Assembly: GCA_008828725.1 (NCBI GenBank) | Contig: MEHQ01002043.1 | Location: 55,044 to 119,043 of the forward strand | Direction of reading: 5' to 3' | DNA: 64,000 nucleotides | Source of the DNA: Saccharina japonica | Lineage: Eukaryota > Sar > Phaeophyceae > Laminariales > Laminariaceae | Shown here: positions 13,701 through 27,500 of the stretch, piece by piece | Numbering within the stretch: the first letter of the stretch is position 1 | Layout of the letters: each line of letters starts with the position of its first letter | Made by a program: the position numbers and the translations under genes | Notes under the pieces: generated by a model | What the model was told of the DNA's origin: nothing | The model's database searches: none | What the model saw: the letters and a program-made list of their open reading frames with translations, nothing else

Positions 13701-16700
13701 GACGTTGAGATCCATATCTATGTTGATTTTTACCTCTACGCTAATAAGTGTTGGGCACTGAAACAGATGCCGGCGGTTGTATATATGTGGTTCATTACCG
13801 CAGCGACGAGACCTGGCTAAAAGGTCTTCTTGGGCGGGGCGAAGTGAAGGGCGATCGCGATTTGCATGTGACTCGGTTAGATCACGGTGCCTGCACAGGG
13901 AGGGGTGATCTCCGAGGCTGGCCGAGTTACAGTGCATAGCCGTACCATAGAGGCCACGCCTTTTGTTTTCCAACATAGACTCTTACTCGATTCGTCTACT
14001 CTCTGACCTGCATACATGGACCTACGATCACAGACGTGCTTCACATTAAACCGTCCTTTCCACCCATCGACACCCAGCACGCCCACGCGCAGTGCCTGTG
14101 TTGGTTTCCTTCATTTCCTAGAGAGATGTCAGGTCTGTGGTCGCAAAACTGCGAAACATAAACGAAAATATGTCGCGTGTGTTGAGCGTACCGGGTACCA
14201 AACAAGCACAGATTTTCTTCCCCCCCATCCCATTTAATATCTTCGCCCTTCCTTTTCTCTCTCCTTCTTATGTTAGTCGTAACTCAGACCCAGGGTCACC
14301 AAGTAGGCGATTCTCCCTCCTCCCTCCCCACTACGGTTCGCGTGCCTTGATTTTTCATCGCGAGAAGACTTCATTTTTCGTTTCTTTCTCTCGTCGACTC
14401 GCATCGAATTGCACCTACCTACCTACCTACCCACGCTGCTATATACGTAGGCGCTCTCAACAGCTGATTCCGTTTTTTTTATGTAATTTTTGCAAATAAA
14501 CTAGAAAAAAAAAGTCTGACCCACGTGGGATTCGAACTCACGACATCAACCCTGGCAGCGGTCGAGGGTACCACTATATAATAGTGGAGGGGGAGGAGGG
14601 GATGCAGTATACAGCCCCGACAAGACACAGGTGCTACTACTGTATACATAAATGGTGCACGTGTTTTGTTTTGTTTTTAATCCTCCGGCGGATGGGTAAA
14701 AAATAAAGCTTAAGCCCTCCCTTCACACTTCCACGTCTCACTACGTACGTGTCGTGTGTCAATTCACACCATGCCCCCCTCGGAAGTATCAGCCCCTGCT
14801 GCCTACTACTCCGGAGACTTGAGCATGTTGACCCGGCCTGACCCCCGAACTAACCTTCGAATGCCCGAGCAGCGTAATCTTGAGCCCGCGCGCGTTGATG
14901 TCCCACAGCTTGACGGTGCGGTCCATGCTGCACGACGCCACCATGTCAGTGCCTGCCACAATAGGGCCGGGTTTTCACGAGATAAGTTTGCCAAGTATAT
15001 TCAGGGATGATTGATAGGTAAATATAGGTGAATGGTATGATTGAGATAAGAGCTGCACGTTGATTGTCAGATGGCAAATATAATACTGCTGGGTGGGTGG
15101 GATGGTGTCAAGAGCTTCGTGACCAACTCTCCTCACGAGATTTCGGGAGCGAAGAAGAGAAGTGACCTCTCTGGGATATCAATTCTAAGACTTTCTGATC
15201 GAATCCGTGGTTCAATTATTATGGACCCTCCGATGCGATCGTCATTTTGCGGAATCATTCTTGAATATAAGCGAAATATTCATCATAATTGGGAAACAAG
15301 TGCGTGTGTGTGAGTTCGTGTTGTGCCCTCACGACATTGGATGTGTAAATATAGTTTAGAGAACGTCCAGTATAATATTGGGCATCATACAGCAGTCTTT
15401 CCGTGCGACTCAGAGACGTTAACGTTTCACACCCCGGACAGGTCATGATCTAGATCATGTGTAGATCGTGATCTAGATTTTTCGGAACAGATGATCTGTA
15501 TGACCTGTACGATCTGTATGATCTGTATGATCTGTATGATCTGTATGATATGTATGATCTGTATTATTTGTATGATATGTATGATCTGTGTGATCTGTGT
15601 GATCTGTATGATCTGTATGATCTGTATGATATGTATGATCTGTTTGATCTGTTTGATCTGTATTATCTCTATGGTCTGTATGATCTGTATGATCTGTGTG
15701 ATTTGCATGATCTGCATGATCTGTATGATCTGTATGATCTAGCTCATGTTGCTGGGTGGGAGCCATATAATCTGCATGATCTATGATACAGACAGTAGCA
15801 ACACATGTTTCCGTGGCTGGGTCTGTACTATACACGCGGATCCTTGCACAACCTTTCACAACGGCAGGTGAGGAACTAGATCATCTAGATGATGATCTAT
15901 CTGTAGATGATCTAGATCATGATCTATCAGATCCGATCCTGGAAACATTCACTAGATCATGCGGACCACGAACAACACGGGTCCCACTCGGCAACATGAC
16001 GAGCTAATAAATCCTACAAAATCGGGAACCACATTATCTGCCTTGAAATATCTATCGCAAGTCATTATTAGGTGGGCATCGATGATCTGTACCATACAGA
16101 TCATGATCTGTTCGCTCGAGGTGTGGAGCGTTCAGACTACAGACCAGGGAGGCGTTTTGTTCGCTTTTCATTCGTTTCTCACCGGACAATGCGGTGATGC
16201 CGAGCACCGCGTCCGTGTGCCCCCCGTCCCCGTCGAAAACGCCTGCTTCTCTGCAATTGCTGTACCCTATCGTCCTGTTGGCGCAACGATTTCACCCGAG
16301 CGAGGGTTCCGAGGGTTTTTGTATACATTAGAGGGCATTGACGATAAATAAGTCAGTGTTGACTCGTATATAGAAGTGAAGGCTTATTAATAGTAGGTTA
16401 TACCACCCTAACCCCTACATAGAGATAATGTTTCGATGGAATGTTTCGGGACAGAGAAAGTAGGTTATCCTTTCGAACAAATTAAGCATACCATGAAATA
16501 GTTTACTTTGTGAATTCGACTATACTCTGCGTACGTACTCAGTCAGCGCTGACTTAGTAGAACGAGTAGAAGCATATACGTAGCAAGTCATCCCTTGTGT
16601 TCAACGGTCAGAACCTACGGTAAAAACAAAAACCTATATAATTAACTAGTATTTGACTAACAAAATTTGGTCCTATTCACTATGGTTGTAGTGGTATGGG

Positions 16701-19700
16701 CTCGTAGCAAGGCCGGTAATTACCTCTGTATAGGTAATTGGTCCGTTCTCGTATAACTTGGATGGCATTCGTATTCGGGGTGTTTATAATATCTGAGGGC
16801 CATACTTGAAGCCCGTCCGAGCAGCAGATGTCATCTGGCTCGGGGATTCATATAATAAGCTGCTTTTCTTCTACGCTTGACTCTACGGAAAGTGAGTAAC
16901 ACCAAGGATGCTGAATAGACAAACCTGCAAGGGGGATACTCTGTTGCCTCACCCAGTCTTTTAGTACAATGTGGCGTCGTCGGCAGGACTCGAATCTACG
17001 CGTGAAATCACAATGGGTTTATGCTCCCTTAAAGTTTAAAAGAGATAAAGAGACTCGAACTCTCTACCAACTGAGTTATATCCCCACTAACATATTAAGG
17101 GCATATTGTTAGGTTGCTCAGGGGGTACGTGTTCAGCTTTAATTGTAAAAATAATTGATAAAACACGTACCCCTTTGAGCAAATTGAACCCAAACACATT
17201 TGGGCGTATTGGGAGTTGAACCCAAGACCCTCGGATTAAAAGTCCACCACTCTAACCAACCGTTCCAATTTATTCCCTTAGCCCTTCGGGTTCCACTTTT
17301 ATTTCAGTATACCTTTTTTGGGGTAAGTTAGCCTGTGACCACGGGAATCGACCGTGTCAAGTGTTGGATTAGTACGGACAGATGGAGGTACTGGATAGAG
17401 AGACCGGCACGGTTTTTAATGTGAAGACAACAACAACAACAACCACTCGGGCACGTCGACAGTCACCCAGTCGTATCACATGGTCCCCCGTATTATTATC
17501 GGGGGCCATAGTAAATAGGACCAAAATTTGTATAGTAAATATAGGTAAATATAGAGGTTTTCGTATGTACCGTAGGCGTTATTTACTATAGCCCTCCGTA
17601 ATAGTATTATTGTCGTTATTATATTTGCCACCCGATAAATGTCTAGCGTATAGTATAAGCTTCAACGTTGATCACTCATAAATTGAAGTACACTCCCCCC
17701 CCCCCCGCTTTCAGTCAACGTATTTGCACGGCCCAATGGACTTCGCGAAAACGCTGAAACTGCGATTTCGTGTACGTAGCGGACCTGGACCTGCCAGAAA
17801 GAAGAAAGAAGGTGTACCAGTAGCCGGGAGGGAGGAGGAAGAAGTAGATGCACAGATATGATGCCTATGTGGCAAAGCAATAGAGAGTAGAATCCACGTA
17901 GTGGGAGAAAGTGAAAGGTACAAGGAGGAACGGGATGTGTTAGAGGAGGGAACGAGGAAAATAGAAAATAGGCGCAATGTGACATGGAGAAGTTTGGTAC
18001 AGTAGATAGTAGCGAGAAAACGATCGCTATCTTAGGAGATACATGGCGGCCAAAGGAGGCGAAGAAACAAGAAGAGGGTAGAATTAGCAAAAAGTTTCTT
18101 TGTAATATATGGAAACAACGTAATGAGCGTCCAGATGTTGGAGGTGTCTCTATCAGGAGTAGGAACGGTGCTCCGTTTCGAAAGGGGATGCGTGGTCAAT
18201 GGTCAAATGACTAAGGCAAGCAACAAATGAGTACCCCCTCCCCCCGCGCTTTCGGTCATATGCAAGAAAGTCCGTCTCACAAGCGGTTCTTAGTAGGATG
18301 CAGCTCATCCTTCATGCGAATCGCCCAACATATAACGGCGCTTCGCGCTTGGTACTAGCAATGTCTGCCTGGTTGGTGAAAAACCAACGTGCTGCATCCC
18401 GGCGTTGTAGGAATGCGAGGGTCTATGGTCGTAAGACGACATCCATGCGCGACATGAGTACACCCTTCCCCCGAAAGAAAAAAAAACAAGGAAAACCATC
18501 AAGGATACCAATTGGACCACAGTAGACTATTGGACTAAAGTAGACTATTGGGCTACAGTAGGCTATTAGACTACAGTAGGCTATTGGACCACAGTAGCCT
18601 ATTGGGATAGAGTAGACTATTGGACTACGTACAGTACCTTCAACGTTGATCACTCATAAACATAAGCATTGCCCGAAAGAAGAAAGCCGAGGGAAACCAA
18701 AACGAAAAAAAAGGAAACCTATTGGATTACAGTAGGCTATTGGACCACAGTAGACCATTGGACTACAGTAGACTATTGGACCACAGTAGACTATTGGGCC
18801 ACAGTAGACTATTGGGCCACAGTAGACCATTGGAACACACTACGAGCTGGGCCAGCCGTAAAGCGGATAAAGCTTTGTTGAGTCGGATCTCGTGAACCAC
18901 TGCAAATTAGGCTACAAAAATTGGGGACACTATCTAACCCTGACACACCACTGCTGATGCAAAAAAAAATCGTATATGAAAATTTCTATACTTTTTATTT
19001 TCCCGACTTGATCTCGCTGAGATATCTGCGAAAACTCAAAAACACCGACTTTTTGACACAAAATTCGTATATAAATCGTCGTTTTCGATCTCTATGAAAC
19101 TTGGTGGAGACAGTGCTGAAGACACACAGAGAAGAGCAATGAAAGTCTCGTTGCCCAATTCGCCACCCATCAAGAGATATTACCAAAACTCGGTTTCCAT
19201 ACATTAGTCAAGTCAATACGAAAAAAATGGCATTTCTGTGATGCCCCGCTCAATTTTGAATATTTTGCACTGAGTTTTTAACCCCGGATTTGAATCGCAC
19301 GTCCAAAGGCATTCACCTTCGGCCCTATTTACTTTTCTGTTTTTTTAACTAGTTTTGGTCGCATTTGTGTTTTTTCGGGTTTTTGGATCGGTCATATCTC
19401 CTGGAAAAAATAAAATAAAGCATAGGGCCGACGGTCAACCTGTTGACGAGTGCATGAACTACACCGTGTCGAAAAATCAAGTCCAAATTCGAAAAAATGA
19501 TGGGGGCATGGCCAATCCGACGTTTAAACCATGTTATGGCTGGCCGAGCTCGTAGCCTGTTGGACTACAACAGTAGTTTCAACGTTGATCACTCATAAAC
19601 ACAAGCATTGCCCGAAAGAAAAAAATAAACCAAGGGAAACCAAAACGAAAAAAAAAACAAAAAAAAAACAATGTACGTATATATGCACACCAAGTCTTAC

Positions 19701-20003
19701 CCCCCTTCGGTACCTCTACTTCCTCCGTGGCTTAACTAACCCCTTAAGAACCGGTCCCACGATTTTGGAGACAAACTACTTGGAATTAGTGTGGGATAAG
19801 TTTTGCAGTTCTGTTCGGGTTTTATAACCGTACCTCTTTGTTTTGAAGGCAGCCCCGAAGACGCTGTGCGGAGGCTCGTCGCCGTCGCCGGCATCGGTGC
19901 TGAGATCGCGGACGTCGCTAATCTTCCACGAGAACAGGTTCCCAAGCGTGTCTCCCGCCACCAGCAAATCGTGGCTTTCCGAGTACGCCATGCAGATCTT
20001 CAT

Positions 20004-20046
<43 letters not shown>

Positions 20047-21484
20047 AGCAACCACAGCGTAGAGGTTGGTAGTGTTAGGTATACAGCGTGACCGCAATGA
20101 GGATGACGATAGCGTGCACGACACGGCAATGAACGCATGGAATGCGTTGTTACCCCGTTAGTGCTTTCGCTTCGCGTGGTGCCAATCGAGGGGAGGGGGG
20201 GAGGGGGAGGGTGTACTTAATATTCATGCATGGCCGTAGTCGTATGACCATAGACCCTCGCATCCCTACAATGCCTGGACGGAGCACGTCGGGTTTTCAC
20301 CGACCAGGCATACACACTGCTAGCACCAGGCACGAAGTGAAACGTGAGGTGTTGGGCGAGTCGCATGGAGGGTGAGCTGCATCCAGCTAAGAACCGCCCG
20401 TGAGGCGGACTTGCATATGGATGACAGCCTCCGATGAATTGATTTAATTTCTGGTGTGGCCACTTCCAGAGACAGCAATTAGTATCACTACGTAACTGCC
20501 TCGTGGGTGCCTTACCATATACTTACACACTTACGTGATCGTACGATCGTTCCCCTTGTGCGGAGTTGAGGTTTTCAACTCCGCATAAAAAATCCAACAA
20601 GACCGCCAGCCTTGGTGACCACCAGAAACAAAAACGGTACCCTGGTTGTCTAGCTCACGCAGTGAGAGGCATGTTTTACAGCGTCGTCGTCAACCGACGC
20701 CAACCCAACCTATAAACATATAAGTATCTCTCTCTCCATCTCTCACCGGGGTGCTCGGCGCGCTGAAGCTCCTCCACGCGCTCGAGCCGGCCTCGTCGTG
20801 GAAGCAGACCTTCGAAGTAGACGTAGCCACCACGTAATGCCTCGTGCTGCTGCAGTAACACAGGGATCGCGCACTGCCCCCTAAGTGCTGACAGAAACAA
20901 AAACACAAACAAAACAAAAAACACACACACACACACACAAAACCCACCGTGAAAACACAAACAAAACAAAAACAAAACAAAATCGGGCATCGGCGCGCGC
21001 TACCTCAACCCATTCAGAACTGAAAAAAGAACCTTATCCCACACTAATTCCAAGTAGTTTGTCCCCAAATTCGTGGGAGCATTTCTTAAGGGGTTAAGAA
21101 CCGGTTCAACGTTTTTGGGGACACACTACTTGGAATTAGTGTGGGATAAGTTTTTTTTTTCAGTTCTGAATGGGTTAAGGCACATGACATGTATACAGTA
21201 GGAGTCCACCAGTAAGGCGGTGGTATGCCACACCAGAGCAATATGACCGCCTTATAGAGGGAAGCCGCCCTGTTCATTTTACGTTATGAGTGCGATTCCC
21301 CAGTCACGCCAAGCGATTTTGACCGCCTTGTATCGGGATACCGCACTACTCAGATAGAGCGCCTTATTGGGGGACCCCCACTTGTACGTATGTACTACGT
21401 GAGTTTGATTCTCGGCGATAATGTTGTTGTTGTTGTTGTTGTTGTTGCTGTTGTTGTTGTTGTTGCTGTTGTTGTTGCTGTTGT

Positions 21485-21558
<74 letters not shown>

Positions 21559-24500
21559 CTTTTTTTTTTAGTGAAACAAAAGGGGAAGAAGGTGGATGTA
21601 TTTTATGTAACGAGACTGGGTGAGATACAGAGTATCTATCCCCTTGAACAGGTCTGCCTATTAAGCATGTCCTTGGTGTTTTACTCACTCTCGCGTATGA
21701 TAGAAACAGAAATAGTAGGAGAGAAATGGATTTATTGTCCCAAGAGCCGAGGCGGCATTTGGCATGAGAGAGCATAATGTCAGTTTCCCTTCTATTGTTA
21801 TGATTATCCAGAATACGAATGCCATCCAAGTATGTAGTGCGAAAACGGACCAATTACGTTGTCCTGAGGTAATTACCGGCCTTCCAAGCCCGTACTATTA
21901 CAATCACTCTATTGTCACTATAGTAGCAACTAGCGTGTGTTGAGGGATGGGCTCCGGAGATCAAAGCTGACCCCGAGTCGAACTTGTTCAGGGAGTACCA
22001 GGCATCTATTTCTATGGTTAGAACAGGGATAACCTACCTACTGTCATAACCTAAGTAGGCTATTATTAGGTAGGTTGCCTGCTATCAATAGCTTTCTCGG
22101 TCAGCAGTATAGCTATGAACAAGTTGCACAGGTCACCTGCTATTAATAGCCAACTTAATAGTTAAGGTTTGGGTACAAACAAATGTGCTACATCCGGCGC
22201 ATAAAGCACAGCATCTTCGATATATATATGAACCCCTGGCAAGGATTAAGTCGCTACTACTGTGCAGTCCGGTGTGGTAGTAGCCAAGTGGTACGTGGCT
22301 TGATCGTACAGTAGTAGTAGTAGTAGCTCTCACCTTAGTGTCGTACTGACGCTTCAGCCGCATCGAACCGGCATGGTACACCCGGAAGAAGCTGGCGTTG
22401 GCCTCCATCACGGCAACCACATCGGTCTCTGCAAAGTACTTCATCTACCCCGCGAGGGGGGGGTGGGTGGGGGGGGGGCGGCGGCAGTGTTCGGCGGCCA
22501 GTGTTGGCGCGCATACAGGCAAAGAAAGGAACGCCGTGAGTGGACGACCATATATATGCGAGTATCGGGGGAAATTCTGACCTCGTGGTTTCGAACCGGA
22601 AACCGGAGGGGGGGGGGGGGGGGGGGGAGGTACTCATGTCGTGCACGGCCGTAGTCGTATGACCATAGACCCTCCGGAAACGGGGGGGGGGGGACCGGGG
22701 ACAGGCAGAAGATTCTCTCTGAGAGGGGGGTGGGTGTACACCGGCAAAATGGGATGGTCTATTATCGAATAGTATTGTTGTTATTATCCTTTCCATCCGA
22801 CAATGTTGTATTAATAGTATGGGCTTCAACAATGACCACTCAAAAACGCTCACGCCGAAAAAAGAAAAGAAAAAAACACAGAAACATGCCATCCTACAAT
22901 GTTTTTTTTTGTTTTTTTTGTTCATCCCATTTATTATCTTCGCTCTTCCTTTCTCTCTCCTTCCTGGTCGCAACTCAGATCCGGGGTCACAAAGTAGGCT
23001 CTTCTCCCTCCTCCCCCACTACGGTTGTTGCCCTGCATTTTCATCGCGAGAAGATTTCAGCACTTTCTTCCCTCGTCGACTTCCGTGTAGCATGAATAAG
23101 CTTCATCATTCGGTCACTCATAAGCACTCCGAAATGAGAAAAAAAAAGCCACAGAAAACAAAAACAAGAGCTTATTTTATTTTGCCATCTCACAATGTGT
23201 ACGTACAATAACGCTTACGTTCCAATAATCTTGCCATCCGCATATTAAAGGGGTAACTATCAACATAATTCAATTACTTAACCCTTTCAGAACTGCAAAA
23301 CTTATGCCACACTAATTCCAAGTAGTTTGTCCCCAAAAACGTTGGACCGGTTCTTAAGGGGTTAAAACACACGGGAAGAAGGTGGCTATCATATACCTGG
23401 TACGTATTGTCCGTGCACGGGGCAGCTCAGATCTGTGTATTATTACTGCGCGTTTTCGTCAACGTTTCCCAAGAAGAGGGGATTTCTGCACAACGCCTGT
23501 CTGTGTTGCTTGTCTGTCCACCTCCTCTACCACCCTCCTCCACTCGTACTGTGTATTATTACTACCAGTACGTATTACGGAGGACCATGCATAGTAAATA
23601 GGACCAACTATTGTTCTTAAAAAGAGGTAAACATATAGGTTTATGTGTGTAGGTCCTACTTACTAGTATTTACTATGCCCCCCCGTACTATTAATAGGAT
23701 GTCGAAAGCTAGAGGGGTTCCGTTCACCCGTGTACCTATAGAGCTAGCTATGACCAAGCCCCCACGGATTGTGTATCGATATTACAACCGGAAAAATTCA
23801 ACGCACCCCGTGACCCCCGTGGGAGATCGCGGGTACAGAGATGCCTAATGTAATGGTATGGACTTGGAAGGCCGGTAATTACCTCTTTCATACGTAGGTA
23901 ATTGGCGCGTTTTTGTAATACTTGGATGATATGCGCGTTTCGTAAACGTTTTCCAAGAGGTGCTTACTGCACAACGCCTGTGTTTTTTTGTCCACCTTCT
24001 CTACCACTTTCTCTACTACTCTGTGTGTTATTACTAGGATGTCGAACGCTAGAGGGGTTCCGTTCAACCGTCCGTGTACCTATATATAGCTAGCTAAGCC
24101 CCCACGGATTGTGTATCGATCTTACAACCGGAAAAAAAACCCCACGCACCCAGTGACTCCCGTGCGGGATCGCGGGGTAGAGAGAGAGATGCCTATCAGA
24201 CGGGGGCCCGAGTGCCATGCTGACTGTATAGCTTGCACGCCAGTTTTTTTTTTTTAATCAAATTCTATGGTCGGGTAAAAGGTACCAGGGGTTTAACCCA
24301 CTCAGAACTGCAAAACTTATCCGACACTAATTCCAAGTAGTTTGTCCTCAAACATTTGGGACCAGTTCTTAAGGGGTTAAGAGCCCCTCAAGTGCGTGAG
24401 CCGCAGAAAAAATGATGTGCTATATATATACTTCAGTGAGGCCCCTATGATACCTTTGTAGCACGGAGGACCATAGTAAATAAATAGGACCAATGTGAAG

Positions 24501-27500
24501 GACAGGGTAGTTACGTATGTATCGTAGACCTCGGAATCACGCATGTAAAGATGGATACCTCAAACGACAGGCCTAAAGAGCCTGGCGAGTCACCAACCCC
24601 GGGTCGGAAGCGGTCCCTTCGTCTTGACGTAAGGTCAAACTCTCCCCGGGGAAGCGACGGGGTCATCCTTTGTGGGGCCCCGCATACGCAGGGTCCCACA
24701 GGACGGAAACCTCGAGGGTGGTGCCCTCGCGCGCTCGCCCCTTGGCTCACTCCGAGACATAGACACTTAGCACCTCCTTGCTACATGATACGGAAGAAAA
24801 CTGCTCGGCACGGTCGGCCGTTAACGACCCCTGCAGGCATCAGGGATTGGGAGCTCGTCACTACGACATCATTGGCCTCGGGGGCAGGCACTAGTTTCAC
24901 ACCAAATACTTTTAGTAAACAAGGGAAATATATAGGCTTTTATGTACACATTAAATCTTATATATTATATGGTCGCCCGTAATAGTAGGACGAGCCAAGA
25001 GGTATGTATGTATGATGATATACACTGCAGACAGGTGCATGCTACGGTAGCCTGCATGCAGGTGCACCATGTTCGTAAAGGCCATGTTCGAGTAACGACT
25101 GCTCTAGAGTGTTCGCAAAGGCCATGTTCGAGCACCTTGTGAGATGGTTTCAAGTCATCGTATTAGTCGTCCCAACAGAGAGAGGCAAAAGGGGATGACC
25201 GCAGGGGCCATCATGGCACCCGCCAGCACATCAGCATGAAAGACAAACGCGGCGGAATAACCTATATTACCAATCACCCGAAACGACACGATACTGTCAC
25301 ATTGTGAAGAGACCAAACGAACACACCATGCTTTTTTTTAGGGTGGTCAGTTGAAGAGCTCTCTATACTAATAGCAAGTCAAAACTGATTTTGCTCTCTA
25401 TACGTACCCGATGAATAATTCCAGGGCCTACTTACTGTAAGTACAGAATCAAAACGATAGCAAAACAAGAACGATATTACGACGATGGGGTTATAACCCA
25501 TTCATAACTGCAAAAAAAGATCCCACACTAATTCCAAGTAGTGTGTCCCCAAATATATGGGACCAGTTCTTGAGGGAGTTAAGGGGCAGCCCCCCCCCCC
25601 GTCAATTCAGAAAAACGCTTCAAGCCAAAAAGTGCTACCTCTATGTCGTAACACACGTCTGCACCTGCTCCGCGGCCACAGCGGGTCGTGCCGCCTCGAG
25701 CTGTCCGGCGTACGCGTACACGGGCATCCCGACTCCGCGGCCGGCCCAGCCGTTCATGCCCATGTTTATCATGAACGACGACAGCTCTTCCCAGTCTACC
25801 ATCCCGTCGTTGTTCACGTCCATCTGCACGCGTATCATGTATGCATGTCATATATGCGTGCGTGTGTCGTTTGTCGCCATCAAGCAGGCAGGCGACCAAA
25901 TCGAGTCACACAACACAAGTGCGGCTGTCTGTGCCGTAGAAACCAATATAAACCAGGGCAGCTAACGGGTCGAGTTAAACCTTGCGGGCCAGGTCAAGTT
26001 GGGTCGGGTCGGGTCGGGTCGGGTCTGGTCGGGTCGGGGCGGGTCGGGTCGGGTCAGGTCGGGTCGGGCCGGGTCGGACCGGTTCGAACCGGTTCGGACC
26101 GGGTCGGCTCGGGTGGATCGATCCGTCGGTCGGACCGGTTGACGGACTCGGGTCGGACCGGTTCGGACCTGTTGGGTCGGACGGGTCGGGCGGACCGGAC
26201 CGGATCGCTCGGACCGGGTCGGCTCGGACCGGGTCACCGGGTCGGGTCGGGTCGGGTCGGGTCGGGTCCGGTCGGGTCGGGTAGGGTAGGGTAGGGTAGG
26301 GTAGGGTGGAGTAGGGTAGGGTAGGGTAGGCTAGGGTAAGGTCGGGTCGGATCGGGTCGAGTAGGGTCGGGTATCGGTAGCCGGACCCGATCCGTGAGAT
26401 TTGAAAACCTCCTGACCCAACCGATCCAACCCGACCCAACCCAACCCAACCCAACTCGACCCGTGAGGTTTCCAAAGCCTCCTGACCCAACCGGCGGGTT
26501 GGGACCATGACCCGTGAAATAAACACCCTGGTAAAAATCACGGTCGTTGCTGACGGTGATGCGGTCAATCCTCGCCCCGAACGCGACGAAAACGCGGCAA
26601 TATCGAAATATCGAAATATGACACACCAGTACCAGACATTGTTTTCAAGGAGGCAGCTGTGACGGAACAGACAGCCAACGAATGCGCTACAACGTCTGTT
26701 CGTTAGAAAGGAACTACTATAATACCTGCTGGGCTGGACTACCTATAGTACTTGAGTCACGTGACTGAACTGACGTAGCCCAACATGGTTGGCGCTTTAC
26801 TGTAAATATGTTAGTTTCAGTGTGATCATCCGTGCTTGAATTAAGAAGTAAAAGGTACACATTAAACATTGTCAGATGGCCAATGGAATAGTAATCGTCA
26901 TCCTACCGCAGCCGCGCCTTAACGGAACCGCCCGGAAAAGTAGTCGTAAAGCCAGATCGGGAGATTCACCCCCCTTGCGGCGACAAACGAGACACACAGG
27001 CAGGCGGGCAACAACCTAAACTCGCTCGGCAGCGATTGCTATTGTTGTTGTCGTAAACACTCATACATATAATAGCTCCACCATCAATGGCGCCCGTCAC
27101 TGAGACTATACAGTATCTGGACTAAAATACTGCAGGTAGATACGACTGACTACCGTGGGTCAACGTACAGACACGCACCACGGTATACAGTGTTGACGTT
27201 TCTAAGTGCTGCACGGACACAATCACGAATCACTTTGAAAATCGCGGAATTCTCGCCTGGGCGAAAAGGTCACAGAAATCTGCCACCATGCTGAGGTCGA
27301 TGTCGTCGATGCATGTCACAGGGGATGATATGTCTCCCACCGCGCACCTGCGCACGCCAAAGAGGGAGCGCGATCGGTACAGCAGTAGAACCATTTCAAA
27401 GGAGCCCACAGGGCTACCTAGTAGTACGGTGAACAACTCAAAAGCTTGGATGGGGGGCCATGAAGATCGAATACCGTTTCTACTGCAGCAAGCAGTGCGT

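Larger units (their letters stand above)
13448..18055 (+). repeat. Duplication A, copy 2 (4.6 kb)
   Basis: Second copy; separated from copy 1 by a 460-bp unique spacer with a TTC array. Beyond 18055 the sequence continues uniquely. Confidence 0.95.

Noticed and set aside
19918-20124. Poly-Gln or poly-Thr tract as part of WD40 exon 7
   Set aside because: An acceptor after the repeat keeps phase with exon 6; the repeat is more likely intronic.
21390-21853. Poly-Leu, poly-Val and poly-Thr open frames
   Set aside because: TTG microsatellite read in different frames.
24551-24982. 143-codon open frame
   Set aside because: No motif, no splice or start support, and its end is MITE sequence.
26276-26340. 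Telomere repeat
   Set aside because: Unit is GGGTA, merging into GGGTC; stramenopile telomeres use TTTAGGG.
25557-26568. Long Gly/Arg/Pro open frames on both strands
   Set aside because: GGGTC pentamer array; the true exon here is the EF-hand exon at 25665-25823.
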